A stretch of 26,145 bases of DNA from a virus. The first letter of the stretch is position 1. Each line of letters opens with the position of its first letter. The translations under genes and the position numbers were made by a program. The notes beneath the pieces are model-generated. The model made no database searches, had not been told where the DNA came from, and saw nothing but the letters and a program-made list of their open reading frames with translations. Of the stretch, positions 14,550-21,731 are shown one piece after another. Location: positions 1-26,145 of the IMG/VR virus record IMGVR_UViG_3300042934_000995. The stretch is one strand, 5' to 3'.

Positions 14550-16403
14550 ATGTATGAAGTAAGCGCAGGATTTAAGGAAAAAATTAAAGCTCAAACAAGG
14601 CGAATATACGGTAAGGTTCAGATAGATTACACAGATCCTTTTCTTGATCAGTCAATAAGCGTTACTGCAAACGAGGAAGCAAATATATCCTTTCCGGACC
14701 AGACTGCCGACAATGTTCAGGAGCCAGCCGGCAAAATAGCAAGTCTTGACGGCTCATGGGTGCTGGATGGTACCTATGTACTGGCTCCTACTTCTGATGA
14801 GATAGCAACTCATCAAATGGGATGGTGGGGAAGCCATCTGGCCGGATCCGGAGGAACATTCACTGCGCCTTATCCAACTTTGACAGTAACATTTTTATCA
14901 AGACCAATTACGAAGTTAAAGGTTGTCGGTGATGCTTCCAGGGGTGAGTATCCGGTGGACTTCACTATCAAGCTTTATGGCGCTGCTTATGTCTTGCTGC
15001 ACACAGAGACTGTGGCGGCAAATTCGCTCATATCGTGGAATAAAGTTCTAAGCAGTGCAATCACTCAAGTAGTAAAAATGGTGCTTGAAATAACTAAATG
15101 GAGCCATGAAGGAAGACAATGCAAGATAATTGAATTCTTCACATCCATTCAGGAAGTATATGAAGGTGATGACATCCTCATGATCAACATGCTTGAGGAA
15201 AGGGAAGTAGGGCAAGGTTCGCTGCCGGTTGGGAATATCTCATCCAATGAAATTGACATAAGGTTATATAATGCAAACAGAAAATTTGATGCCGGCAACA
15301 CTCAAAGTCCACTTTACCAAACATTAAAACAAAACCGAAGGATTAAAGCATGGATAGGTGTTAACACAACAACCGGAAAAGAGTATGTTCCTTTAGGCGT
15401 ATTCTGGTCCGGTGACTGGAATGTACCTGAGCAGGATGTTTACGCTCAGACTACCGGCAGAGACAGACTAGAAATGCTTAGAAAATCTACATACAACACT
15501 TCACAGGTGCAAGTCAATCAGACATTATACAGTTTGGCCATTACTGTATTGGAGGATGCTGGGCTAACTGAAGAGGAATATTTTATTGACACGGAGCTGC
15601 AGAATTATCTTGTTCCCTATAGTTATTTCGAAGATCAGTCACATCGTGAAGCTTTAAGAAAAATAGCTGAAGCTTGTCTGGGACAGGTTTATTGTGACAG
15701 AAACGGAGTAATCAGAATCGAAGGACCATCATATTTACAGTCTCAGACAGTACCAGTAGAAACTCTGACAGGGGATGATTACTTCAGCAAGGATAACCCG
15801 GTTAAATGGTCAGAGGTTGCAAACTATATCGAAGTAGAAACAAAGCCTTTACGTCCAGATGTGCTGCAGGAGGTATACAGGTCAAACGAAGTCATAAGCA
15901 TTGCAGCAGGCGAAACAAAGACAGTCACAGCATATTATAACAATGCTCCATGCATTAATGCTGCAGCTAGTATATCTGGAACAGGATCCATTACAAGCGC
16001 AATATATTACGCCTGGGGAGCAACGGTTAAAGTCTATAGTGTTTCTGCAGGAACATTTGAACTGACTATCAATGCGCAGCCATTGAAGATATTGAACAAG
16101 GATAAGGTGGTACGCCAGGATGCAGACTCAATCGTTGATATGGGCACCTTAAAATATACTTATCCGGGTAATACTTTAGTGCAGACGGTGGCCGTTGCAG
16201 AAACAATTGCAGACAGGCTGCTTGCATATTACAAGAATCCCCGAAGAGACGTAGAAGTAGATTGGAGAGGAAATCCTGCAATGCTTCTGGGGGACAGAAT
16301 AACGGTGACAGATAAGCTGGAGCAGAATGATTACTTTGTAATAAAGCAGGAGCTGGAATTTAACGGTGCATTAAATGCAAAATTAAGTGGAAGGAAGGTG
16401 TAG
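14550..16403 (+). CDS. tail tip / baseplate protein
   Basis: 617 aa starting ATG 2 bases after the previous stop. N-terminal part (1-~220): MYEVSAGFKEKIKAQTRRIYG and a jelly-roll-like region. Middle: 'MINMLEEREVGQGSLPVGNISSNEIDIRL', KAWIGVNTTTGKEYVPLGVF and TTGRDRLEMLRKS, which recur in clostridial phage tail-tip proteins and relate to hub proteins. C-terminal part: 'EVDWRGNPAMLLGDRITVTDK' and FNGALNAKLSGRKV. Codon use looks richer in GC than the tape measure, suggesting a separately acquired module. No peptidase or glycosidase motif was seen. Probably part of the adsorption apparatus. Confidence 0.75.
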   Translation: MYEVSAGFKEKIKAQTRRIYGKVQIDYTDPFLDQSISVTANEEANISFPDQTADNVQEPAGKIASLDGSWVLDGTYVLAPTSDEIATHQMGWWGSHLAGSGGTFTAPYPTLTVTFLSRPITKLKVVGDASRGEYPVDFTIKLYGAAYVLLHTETVAANSLISWNKVLSSAITQVVKMVLEITKWSHEGRQCKIIEFFTSIQEVYEGDDILMINMLEEREVGQGSLPVGNISSNEIDIRLYNANRKFDAGNTQSPLYQTLKQNRRIKAWIGVNTTTGKEYVPLGVFWSGDWNVPEQDVYAQTTGRDRLEMLRKSTYNTSQVQVNQTLYSLAITVLEDAGLTEEEYFIDTELQNYLVPYSYFEDQSHREALRKIAEACLGQVYCDRNGVIRIEGPSYLQSQTVPVETLTGDDYFSKDNPVKWSEVANYIEVETKPLRPDVLQEVYRSNEVISIAAGETKTVTAYYNNAPCINAAASISGTGSITSAIYYAWGATVKVYSVSAGTFELTINAQPLKILNKDKVVRQDADSIVDMGTLKYTYPGNTLVQTVAVAETIADRLLAYYKNPRRDVEVDWRGNPAMLLGDRITVTDKLEQNDYFVIKQELEFNGALNAKLSGRKV

Positions 16404-16405
16404 TT

Positions 16406-16513
16406 ATGTTTGAAACACCTAAGACAGATTGGACATATAATAATGTACCTACAAAAGACGATTTTAACAGAATTGAAAAAAACATTAAATACTTGCAAGA
16501 GTTATTAGGATAA
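16406..16513 (+). CDS. 35-aa stand-alone fibre-anchor peptide
   Basis: An ATG 8-9 nt after AAGGAAGGTG opens a 35-codon frame: FETPKTDWTYNNVPTKDDFN, then RIEKNIKYLQELLG. It is a paralogue of the first ~35 residues of the next gene (TPKTDW...DFNRIEGNIEFL). This segment begins many Firmicutes tail fibres and is thought to attach them to the tail. Here it exists as a free peptide without any fibre body. It could be a translated relic of a lost fibre gene, or a real small baseplate part. Sits 2 bases after the tail-tip gene and 11 bases before the fibre gene. Confidence 0.6.
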   Translation: MFETPKTDWTYNNVPTKDDFNRIEKNIKYLQELLG

Positions 16514-16524
16514 GGGGTGATTAA

Positions 16525-17715
16525 ATGCCATGGACAACACCTAAAACAGACTGGGACACCAATCCCACTAGCCCTCTTCCAAGTGATTTTAATAGAATTG
16601 AAGGCAATATAGAATTTTTAAATACGGACATTGAGACGAAAAAAGGTCTGATAGTTGATGCGCTCAACAGTGTAGGTATAGCTGTACTAATAGCTGATAC
16701 ACATGTGCAGCTTGCAAGCAAAATAACCAGCGCCGAAAAAATCGGCATAAGCATTACGCCAGGTACAGTAAACCAAGAGATTCCAAAAGGCATTTATGAT
16801 ACCGGAGGCGGTTTAGTAGTAGGCGACCCTGGTTTAATATCAGCCAATATAAAAGCTGGTGTCAACATATTCGGAGTATCAGGTAATTCAAGTGTGGTTG
16901 ATACATCACCCGGTACTGCAGTTGCAGCAGACATATTAAGTGGTAAAATCGCATTTGTTGATGGAGTATTGATAACAGGCACTATTCCAAGCAAATTGGC
17001 TGCAACAATAACACCAGGGACTACAAATCAGCAGATTGCAGCAGGTCAATATTTAAGCGGAATACAAACAATTGCTGGCGATGCGGAATTAATATCAGCA
17101 AACATAAAAGCCGGGGCAAACATATTTGGAGTAGCTGGAAATGCCAATATTGTTGATACATCTGCTGGGACAGCAGTTGCGGGCGACATATTGGCGTCGA
17201 AAATTGCATTTGTAGACGGTGCACAGGTAACAGGTAGCATGGTTGAAAGGGGAACAGTTAATCAAACACTAACAACACAAGGCGGAAGTTATACAATACC
17301 CGCTGGAAGGCACAGCGGCAGCGGTGTAATAACAGCAAGTTTATCTAATTTAAGTTCGGGAAATGTTAAAGAGGGCGTTAATGTTGGGGGTATTGTAGGA
17401 ACATTGGAGGCAATGCCTCAAATATTACCGGCCGACTATGTTGTACAAGTAAGTACTGGTGGACAGTTGAGTGGTTCCGGCACGACCGGCTGGACGTCAA
17501 GCAACGGAATTTTGTTTTCTACTAAAGCACAAGCGACATTTACAAGTAGCGGAAAGCCGTTTATGGTTTATAATTATGCAACAATGCAATATTCCGGTTG
17601 GGTTACATCATACACAACGGTAAGCAGCAGTTATTACAATGTATTCTTTAATCCGTATAAAGCAACAATTTCTTTTAATGGGGTATCCGCGACTGTTATA
17701 CACTATATAAAATAA
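16525..17715 (+). CDS. tail fibre with tandem 85-residue repeats
   Basis: 396 aa, ATG after GGGGTGA. Residues 1-~38 are the anchor (TPKTDW...PSDFNRIEGNIEFL). Residues 77-161 and 162-~242 are two homologous repeats, each running ITPGTxNQ... LISANIKAG.NIFGV.GN...VDTS.GTAVA.DIL..KIAFVDG...TG. A partial third unit follows (GTVNQTLTTQGGSYTIPAGR, VKEGVNVGGIVGT). This GTA/NI-rich repeat is typical of fibre shafts built as beta prisms. The last ~100 residues (from about 298) are aromatic/Ser-rich and may be the receptor-binding tip. Likely trimeric. Function as fibre is inferred from repeat type and position. Confidence 0.85.
   Translation: MPWTTPKTDWDTNPTSPLPSDFNRIEGNIEFLNTDIETKKGLIVDALNSVGIAVLIADTHVQLASKITSAEKIGISITPGTVNQEIPKGIYDTGGGLVVGDPGLISANIKAGVNIFGVSGNSSVVDTSPGTAVAADILSGKIAFVDGVLITGTIPSKLAATITPGTTNQQIAAGQYLSGIQTIAGDAELISANIKAGANIFGVAGNANIVDTSAGTAVAGDILASKIAFVDGAQVTGSMVERGTVNQTLTTQGGSYTIPAGRHSGSGVITASLSNLSSGNVKEGVNVGGIVGTLEAMPQILPADYVVQVSTGGQLSGSGTTGWTSSNGILFSTKAQATFTSSGKPFMVYNYATMQYSGWVTSYTTVSSSYYNVFFNPYKATISFNGVSATVIHYIK
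16753..17250 (+). repeat. two-unit 255-bp coding repeat inside fibre gene
   Basis: Unit 1 (16753-17007) and unit 2 (17008-17250) encode 85 and 81 residues with clear identity from ISANIKAG to KIAFVDG. DNA identity is lower than protein identity, so the duplication is old. Confidence 0.8.
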
Positions 17716-17743
17716 TAAAATTCATATTTGAGGAGGCTATAAT

Positions 17744-18103
17744 TTGAATAAAGCAATAAATATTGAAACAACAGGCAAAAATGTGACAAGAGTACTGTCA
17801 ATCGCCGATGAGACTATAATTGTAAGCAATCCGACAGGATTAGAATATATTTTGATTACAGATTATGAGGAGCCACCGACAATAGTAAATGGCTTAAGTA
17901 AGAATTACCCTATGTACGACAAGGTAAGTAGGAAGTTCAAATGGGTACAGGTACAGTATCAAAGCACCGCAACAGAAGAAATGTTGGGTATTGAAAATCT
18001 AAATAGTGAAGTTTCAATTTTAAAGGGTACATCAGCTGCAACAGTGGAAAATGTAAATTTGTTAATTGAGCTGCAGGCTGATATGATTGGAGGTGCGGTT
18101 TAA
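17744..18103 (+). CDS. small tail-fibre-associated protein (119 aa)
   Basis: TTG start 7 nt after AGGAGG. The N-terminal half is beta-rich (MNKAINIETTGKNVTRVLSI, GLEYILITDYEEPP). The middle has NYPMYDKVSRKFKWVQVQYQS, a segment common in the proteins that follow fibre genes in clostridial phages. The C-terminal ~45 residues are helical (EEMLGIENLNSEVSIL, then LLIELQADMIGG). Probably a fibre-accessory or chaperone-like protein; no known catalytic motif. TAATG overlap with the next gene suggests coupling. Confidence 0.65.
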   Translation: MNKAINIETTGKNVTRVLSIADETIIVSNPTGLEYILITDYEEPPTIVNGLSKNYPMYDKVSRKFKWVQVQYQSTATEEMLGIENLNSEVSILKGTSAATVENVNLLIELQADMIGGAV

Positions 18104-18249
18104 TGTCAACGATTCAAAAAAAGGTAATAATTGCAGGAATAAAAATTAAGCTAGCCAGGGGTGAAGACTTGGAATCAATTCTGGCAATGTATGTCAATTT
18201 GACTAACGAAGAGAAGCAGGAAGTTCGAGATTCATTGGGGGTATTATAA
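18103..18249 (+). CDS. small conserved-type phage protein (48 aa)
   Basis: An ATG overlapping the previous stop (TAATG), with GGAGGTG 6-7 nt upstream, opens 48 codons: MSTIQKKVIIAGIKIKLARG, EDLESILAMYVNLTNEE, ending RDSLGVL. It is helical and mixed-charge, in the position where XkdX-like mini proteins occur between fibre and lysis genes. I do not recognise the family. The packing and ribosome site make it a likely real gene. Confidence 0.65.
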   Translation: MSTIQKKVIIAGIKIKLARGEDLESILAMYVNLTNEEKQEVRDSLGVL

Positions 18250-18251
18250 AC

Positions 18252-19190
18252 ATGGCAGCTTATACAGAACTACTTGAAAAAGATTTTGCAAGACAAATAG
18301 AATTTCTTAACATAAAGAAGTACCATGAATTGGGTTATAGGGGTATAGGCATAGCCATTCTGAATGCAGAAGGTTCTGGCGATCATCGGGAAATGACTTC
18401 TAAAGTTATTATGGATTATGCTCCAGAAGTAACTTTGTTAGAAAGTATCATATCAGTTAGAACAAGCGGAGATAAAGTGTTAGAAGCAACGGTAACTATC
18501 AATGGAGAAAAACTTGATTTTGAAAAAGTTATTGATAAGTATAATATCAAAATTATTACAAGATCATATTCTGGTTCATCCTCTACAGCATATTTGAATT
18601 ATTTAAAAGACATTCAAAAGAGGAAGGGTGTTATTTTTTTAAATAGCGCTGGCAATGAAGTTGTTGACAATGGTATTTGGTCAAGAAACAATACGGCAAT
18701 CACAGTGTCAGCTTGTAAATTATATGAAGATGGTAATATTAAAATAGCTTATTATGGATCGCAAGGAGAAGTAGATTTCGCCTGCTTTATGGCGAGAGGG
18801 CAAGGTACAAGCGCAGCATCTCCTGCTTTAGCTGCCATGACAGCGTTATTGCTGCAGAAGTATGGGGATTTTAATCAGGAGGAATGCGTTGAAATACTTA
18901 AGTCTATAAGTAATGACATAGGTGACCCTGTTAAGTATGGTTGGGGCTTGCCAATACTACCTTTAGAAGATAAATTAGAAATCTTAGAAAAGCTGAGGGG
19001 AGCTGAGGAAATGCAATTCAAGGATGTTGAAGACACAAGATGGAGCAAGGCTGCGATAGATCGCTGTGTGGCAGAAGGCCTGCTGGTAGGTTTTGAAGAT
19101 GGAACCTTTAGGCCAACTGAAACAGTAACAAGAGAGCAGTTTGCAATCATTTTAACACGCATATTAGATAAGATTGAAGGGAGACAATAA
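18252..19190 (+). CDS. subtilisin-like (S8) serine peptidase with C-terminal SLH domain, catalytic Asp altered
   Basis: 312 aa. S8 landmarks: GIGIAILNAEG (31-41) where subtilases have the Asp of 'vaViDtG', but the codon at 18363-18365 is AAT (Asn38). His45 is in GDHREMTSKVIMDYAPEVTL, aligning with HGTHVaG...APxaxL. Oxyanion Asn135 is in FLNSAGNEV. Ser187 is in GQGTSAASPALAAMTALL. Residues ~257-303 form one SLH domain (FKDVEDTRWSKAAIDRCVAE, FEDGTFRPTETVTREQFA), which binds pyruvylated wall polymers. No signal peptide is seen, so export is via holin or virion. Candidate S-layer/wall protein degrader or a binding-only derivative. Next to holin. Confidence 0.82.
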   Translation: MAAYTELLEKDFARQIEFLNIKKYHELGYRGIGIAILNAEGSGDHREMTSKVIMDYAPEVTLLESIISVRTSGDKVLEATVTINGEKLDFEKVIDKYNIKIITRSYSGSSSTAYLNYLKDIQKRKGVIFLNSAGNEVVDNGIWSRNNTAITVSACKLYEDGNIKIAYYGSQGEVDFACFMARGQGTSAASPALAAMTALLLQKYGDFNQEECVEILKSISNDIGDPVKYGWGLPILPLEDKLEILEKLRGAEEMQFKDVEDTRWSKAAIDRCVAEGLLVGFEDGTFRPTETVTREQFAIILTRILDKIEGRQ

Positions 19191-19678
19191 TGGGAGAAAA
19201 AGTCAATGAAATAAAAGCCGGTTTAGTTGGTGTAATAGCTGTGATATATGCTTTTATAGCAAATATATTCGGAGCTTTTACACCTTTACTTATTATAACG
19301 CTAGGAGCTATGTTTGCAGACCTTATTACAAGGATCTATGCTGCAAGGGTACGGCCTGATGAGGAAGTTGAAAGCAAGCTTGTCATAAAAGGCATATACA
19401 AGAAGTTAGGAATGTGTATGCTTATTATTTTGGCTCTAATTCTGGACAAGGCGCTTCTTATATTGGCCGATGTTATAGGAATAAGCGTTATCAGCAAAAT
19501 AATGGTTACAGCACTTGTGATGGCCTGGCTGCTTGTAAGAGAATTAATATCTAATGCAGAGAACCTGCAGCATGCAGGAATAGAGTTGCCGGTTTTCCTT
19601 ATAAAGATACTCGGCATAGCCAAAGATAAGATAGATAACGCAGGAGATGCGATTGTAGGCGGTGATGAAAGTGATTAA
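19190..19678 (+). CDS. holin (TcdE/Phage_holin_4 family)
   Basis: 162 aa, start overlapping the peptidase stop (TAATG). Hydrophobic segments at about 11-30 and 32-50, and about 74-95 and 100-117. The family signature is visible in KGIYKKLGMCMLIILALILD, then MAWLLVRELISNAENLQHAG and PVFLIKIL. This is the cys/TcdE-type holin of clostridial and Bacillus phages. It permeabilises the membrane to release the cell-wall enzyme. The C-terminus (IVGGDESD) overlaps the endopeptidase start by 14 bases, giving a compact lysis pair. Confidence 0.88.
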   Translation: MGEKVNEIKAGLVGVIAVIYAFIANIFGAFTPLLIITLGAMFADLITRIYAARVRPDEEVESKLVIKGIYKKLGMCMLIILALILDKALLILADVIGISVISKIMVTALVMAWLLVRELISNAENLQHAGIELPVFLIKILGIAKDKIDNAGDAIVGGDESD

Positions 19679-20255
19679 GTTTAAGCACAATCCAACAGCA
19701 AATCAACGAATAACATCTGAGTTTGGCAAGCGCGATTTTCGCGGCTATCAATGGCACAGCGGAGTCGACATCGGAGCTATCAAGCCAGGCATTGAAGGCG
19801 ATGAACTGTATGCAGTTGCTGATGGTGTGGTAATGGTCAGTAAGGTCGATAGTGGAAATATCAAAGTAGGTTATGGTAATTACATAATAATAGAGCATGA
19901 TGAGTATTGCACATTATATGCTCATTTACAAAATCTTAAGCTAAAAGCAGGGGAAAATGTAAGATCTGGACAAGTAATCGGACATATGGGCAATACTGGA
20001 GAGAGCACTGCTACACATCTTCATTTTGAAGTAAGGAATTGTAAGTATGAACATCCTTATTTTTGGACAAAAGGAGAGTATGCCGGACAGTTCTTGATGT
20101 GCATTAATCCGATTAATTATTTTGTAAAGCCGCATTGGGCTGAAGAGCATAAGTTGAGTTTGGAAAGTAAAGGCATTGAGATTAAAGACACCAGATATAA
20201 TGACTTCATGACACGTGGAGAAGTTTTTGCATTGTTGGATAGGATAGTAAAGTGA
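19665..20255 (+). CDS. M23 endopeptidase endolysin with partial SLH-like C-terminus
   Basis: 196 aa from ATG 19665, inside the end of the holin gene (GTG 19662 is the codon before). LytM/M23 zinc ligands are intact: His31 and Asp35 in WHSGVDIG, and His120 in THLHFEV; His87 in LYAHLQ and His118 complete the active site. It cleaves peptide cross-bridges of peptidoglycan. The last ~45 residues (PHWAEEHKLSLESKGIEIKD, then MTRGEVFALLDRIV) resemble half an SLH unit, probably the wall-binding part. No signal peptide, consistent with holin-dependent release. A decayed relative of this C-terminus lies at 21461. Confidence 0.9.
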   Translation: MKVIKFKHNPTANQRITSEFGKRDFRGYQWHSGVDIGAIKPGIEGDELYAVADGVVMVSKVDSGNIKVGYGNYIIIEHDEYCTLYAHLQNLKLKAGENVRSGQVIGHMGNTGESTATHLHFEVRNCKYEHPYFWTKGEYAGQFLMCINPINYFVKPHWAEEHKLSLESKGIEIKDTRYNDFMTRGEVFALLDRIVK

Positions 20256-20281
20256 CCAGGCATTATGCCTGGTCCTTTTTA
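20254..20281 (+). terminator. intrinsic terminator of lysis module
   Basis: A perfect 9-bp stem GACCAGGCA / TGCCTGGTC with loop TTA leads into CTTTTT. It also lies at the 3' end of the convergent minus-strand gene and may serve both. A related hairpin sits at 21634. Confidence 0.9.
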
Positions 20282-20524
20282 ATGCAGTTGTTTAATATGA
20301 GTCTCATCATAATTACTTATTATTGTTATTGTTCGTGGGCTATGTTCTTGCATCTTAAGATAGTTCTTTTTTATTAAAAGTTGTATATGACAATATATTG
20401 AGCTTACAGAAACTCTATTTGTTAATATTGCAATCTCCCTATATGTAGGAGGATAGCCGTAAGTTCTGGTATAATCATCAATGCACTTCATAATTTCAAA
20501 TTGAGCATTAGTTAAATACTTCAA
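20279..20524 (-). CDS. LexA-type DNA-binding domain only (no autocleavage domain)
   Basis: 81 aa, TTG start 7 nt after GGAGG (minus strand, 20536-20531). It matches the LexA N-terminal winged helix: LTNAQFEIMKCIDDY, YGYPPTYREIA (22-32), recognition helix SVSSIYCHIQLL (39-50), KKNYL, and the PRTI strand (63-66). Full LexA continues for ~120 residues with the Ala-Gly cleavage site and Ser/Lys dyad; here the chain ends at residue 81. Its promoter contains a LexA box. It could repress its own gene and, by binding host SOS boxes without being cleavable, dampen the SOS response; without a dimerisation domain, affinity may be low. Divergent to the methylase. Confidence 0.82.
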   Translation of the reverse strand: MKYLTNAQFEIMKCIDDYTRTYGYPPTYREIAILTNRVSVSSIYCHIQLLIKKNYLKMQEHSPRTITIISNYDETHIKQLH

Positions 20525-20556
20525 ATTAAGTCCTCCAGAATATTTAGTTATAATAA

Positions 20557-20585
20557 ATTATAACAGAACAAATGTTCGATGTAAA
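20557..20585 (-). promoter_or_regulatory. promoter of the LexA-like gene
   Basis: On the minus strand, TTTACA (20585-20580) and TATAAT (20562-20557) are separated by exactly 17 bases. The spacer holds the SOS box at 20566-20577. Confidence 0.78.
20566..20577. promoter_or_regulatory. LexA/DinR-type SOS box
   Basis: GAACAAATGTTC fits GAAC-N4-GTTC. Read on the minus strand with flanks it is CGAACATTTGTTCT, close to the Firmicutes consensus CGAACRNRYGTTYC. Its place between -35 and -10 would block RNA polymerase when LexA or the LexA-like product binds. Confidence 0.8.
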
Positions 20586-20598
20586 TATATTTTCGCTA

Positions 20599-20627
20599 TT
20601 TTCAATACCCAAATATGAAGATATAAT
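20599..20627 (+). promoter_or_regulatory. promoter for the adenine methylase
   Basis: TTTTCA (20599-20604) and TATAAT (20622-20627) are 17 bases apart. The expected start is only about 10 bases before the ATG, so the leader would be very short and barely include the GAGGTGA ribosome site. Confidence 0.55.
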
Positions 20628-20644
20628 TATATTGAGGTGATGAA

Positions 20645-21400
20645 ATGGATAGTTTTTTAAGTTGGATAGGAGGGAAAAAACTATTAAGAAAAGAAATAGT
20701 GGATAGATTTCCTGAAAAAGTAAATAGATATGTCGAAGTATTTGGAGGAGCAGCATGGGTATTGTTTTATAAAGATAAACATGCAAATTTTGAAGTATAC
20801 AATGATTATAACTCCGAGTTGGTAAATATATTCAGGTGTGTAAAATATCATAGGGAAGAATTGCAAAGAGAACTGAATTATTTTCTAAACTCCAGGGAAA
20901 TGTTTCAAGACTATTTAGCTCAATATAAGACCAGAGGACTTACAGACATACAAAGAGCTGCAAGATATTTTATGATAATAAAAACTTCATATGGAAGTAA
21001 AGCCAGTACATATGGATGCGTAAAAAAGGATACAGCAAAATATATTAATTATCTTACAGACATACAAAATCGACTAAGCTCAGTTATAATAGAAAATAGA
21101 GATTTTGAAAAAATAATAACCACATACGATAGAGAAGGTACATTATTTTATTTAGATCCACCATACTACGGTACTGAAAACTATTATAAAGAGGTAGACT
21201 TTACTACTGATGATCATGAACGATTAAAGAGAGCATTAGTTAATATAAAAGGTAAATTTATTTTATCATATAATGATTGCCCAGAGATTAGAGAGTTATA
21301 TAAAGATTATAAAATTGAAGAAATTAAGAGAAAAAACAATTTAACTTCAAGATATAGTAATGCAGATAAAGAGTTTAGTGAATTGTTAATAGTTAATTAG
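20645..21400 (+). CDS. dam: D12-class N6-adenine DNA methyltransferase (Dam-like)
   Basis: 251 aa, ATG after GAGGTGA. Dam-family motifs: N-terminal SFLSWIGGKKLLRKEI, SAM-binding motif VEVFGGAAWVLF (about 31-42), motif IV DPPYYG (about 175-180, in LFYLDPPYYGTE), and motif VI-like KGKFILSYND. The central target-recognition region includes TSYGSKASTYG. Dam-type enzymes mostly methylate GATC, but the target of this one cannot be read. No partner restriction gene adjoins it, so it is a solitary enzyme, perhaps protecting phage DNA or marking it for regulation. It is divergent from the LexA-like gene and shares the intergenic control region. Confidence 0.9.
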   Translation: MDSFLSWIGGKKLLRKEIVDRFPEKVNRYVEVFGGAAWVLFYKDKHANFEVYNDYNSELVNIFRCVKYHREELQRELNYFLNSREMFQDYLAQYKTRGLTDIQRAARYFMIIKTSYGSKASTYGCVKKDTAKYINYLTDIQNRLSSVIIENRDFEKIITTYDREGTLFYLDPPYYGTENYYKEVDFTTDDHERLKRALVNIKGKFILSYNDCPEIRELYKDYKIEEIKRKNNLTSRYSNADKEFSELLIVN

Positions 21401-21460
21401 AATTTTTTAACTATAACCTAAATAGTAAAAAAACCGTCCCTGATATTATAATCTGGTGAC

Positions 21461-21633
21461 ATGTATATTAAGTCTATTGAAGAGTATTACAAAGGTATCA
21501 CCAAGCAACCGCACTGGGCTGACAAGCACAAAATGAGCCTGCAAACAAAAGGCATTACAATCAATGATGAAAGATTTACGATTTTATGACACGTGGTGGA
21601 GTATTAACGTTATAAGATAGGATAGTGAAGTAA
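21461..21633 (+). pseudogene. decayed 3' end of a second endolysin
   Basis: The frame from ATG 21461 reads MYIKSIEEYYKGITKQPHWA, then DKHKMSLQTKGITINDERF, and stops at TGA. The next piece, MTRGGVLTL, is in another frame. This parallels PHWAEEHKLSLESKGIEIKD...FMTRGEVFALL of the M23 gene (20128-20252). DNA similarity continues into GGATAGTGAAG and the terminator hairpin. Divergence is large, so it is a remnant of a related endolysin rather than a recent duplicate. It has at least one frameshift and no catalytic domain. Confidence 0.8.
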
Positions 21634-21666
21634 GCCAGGCGTATTGCCTGGTCTTTTTTATTTTTT
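21634..21666 (+). terminator. intrinsic terminator at endolysin remnant
   Basis: The stem GCCAGGC / GCCTGGT (outer G-T pair) with loop GTATT is followed by long T-rich runs. It is a relative of the hairpin at 20254 and may now end the methylase transcript. Confidence 0.82.
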
Positions 21667-21702
21667 GACAAAGTATGTTTCAATTATGGTTATTTTAATA
21701 CA

Positions 21703-21731
21703 TTGACATTTTTTTATATGAATGATATAGT
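21703..21731 (+). promoter_or_regulatory. promoter of the restriction-modification operon
   Basis: A perfect TTGACA (21703-21708) with 17-base spacing to TATAGT (21726-21731). This is the best vegetative promoter in the window. Confidence 0.85.

Noticed and set aside
20579-20644. SOS control of the adenine methylase promoter
   Set aside because: The LexA box ends at 20577, more than 20 bases upstream of the methylase -35 at 20599, so direct occlusion of that promoter is not supported.
21390-21413. Inverted repeat TAGTTAA / TTAACTA at the end of the methylase gene
   Set aside because: Only A-T pairs and no clear T-run after the second arm; too weak to call a terminator, and a strong one lies at 21634.
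21665-21693. A second promoter using TTGACA at 21665
   Set aside because: No acceptable -10 at 16-18 bases, and the motif lies in the T-tract of the terminator.
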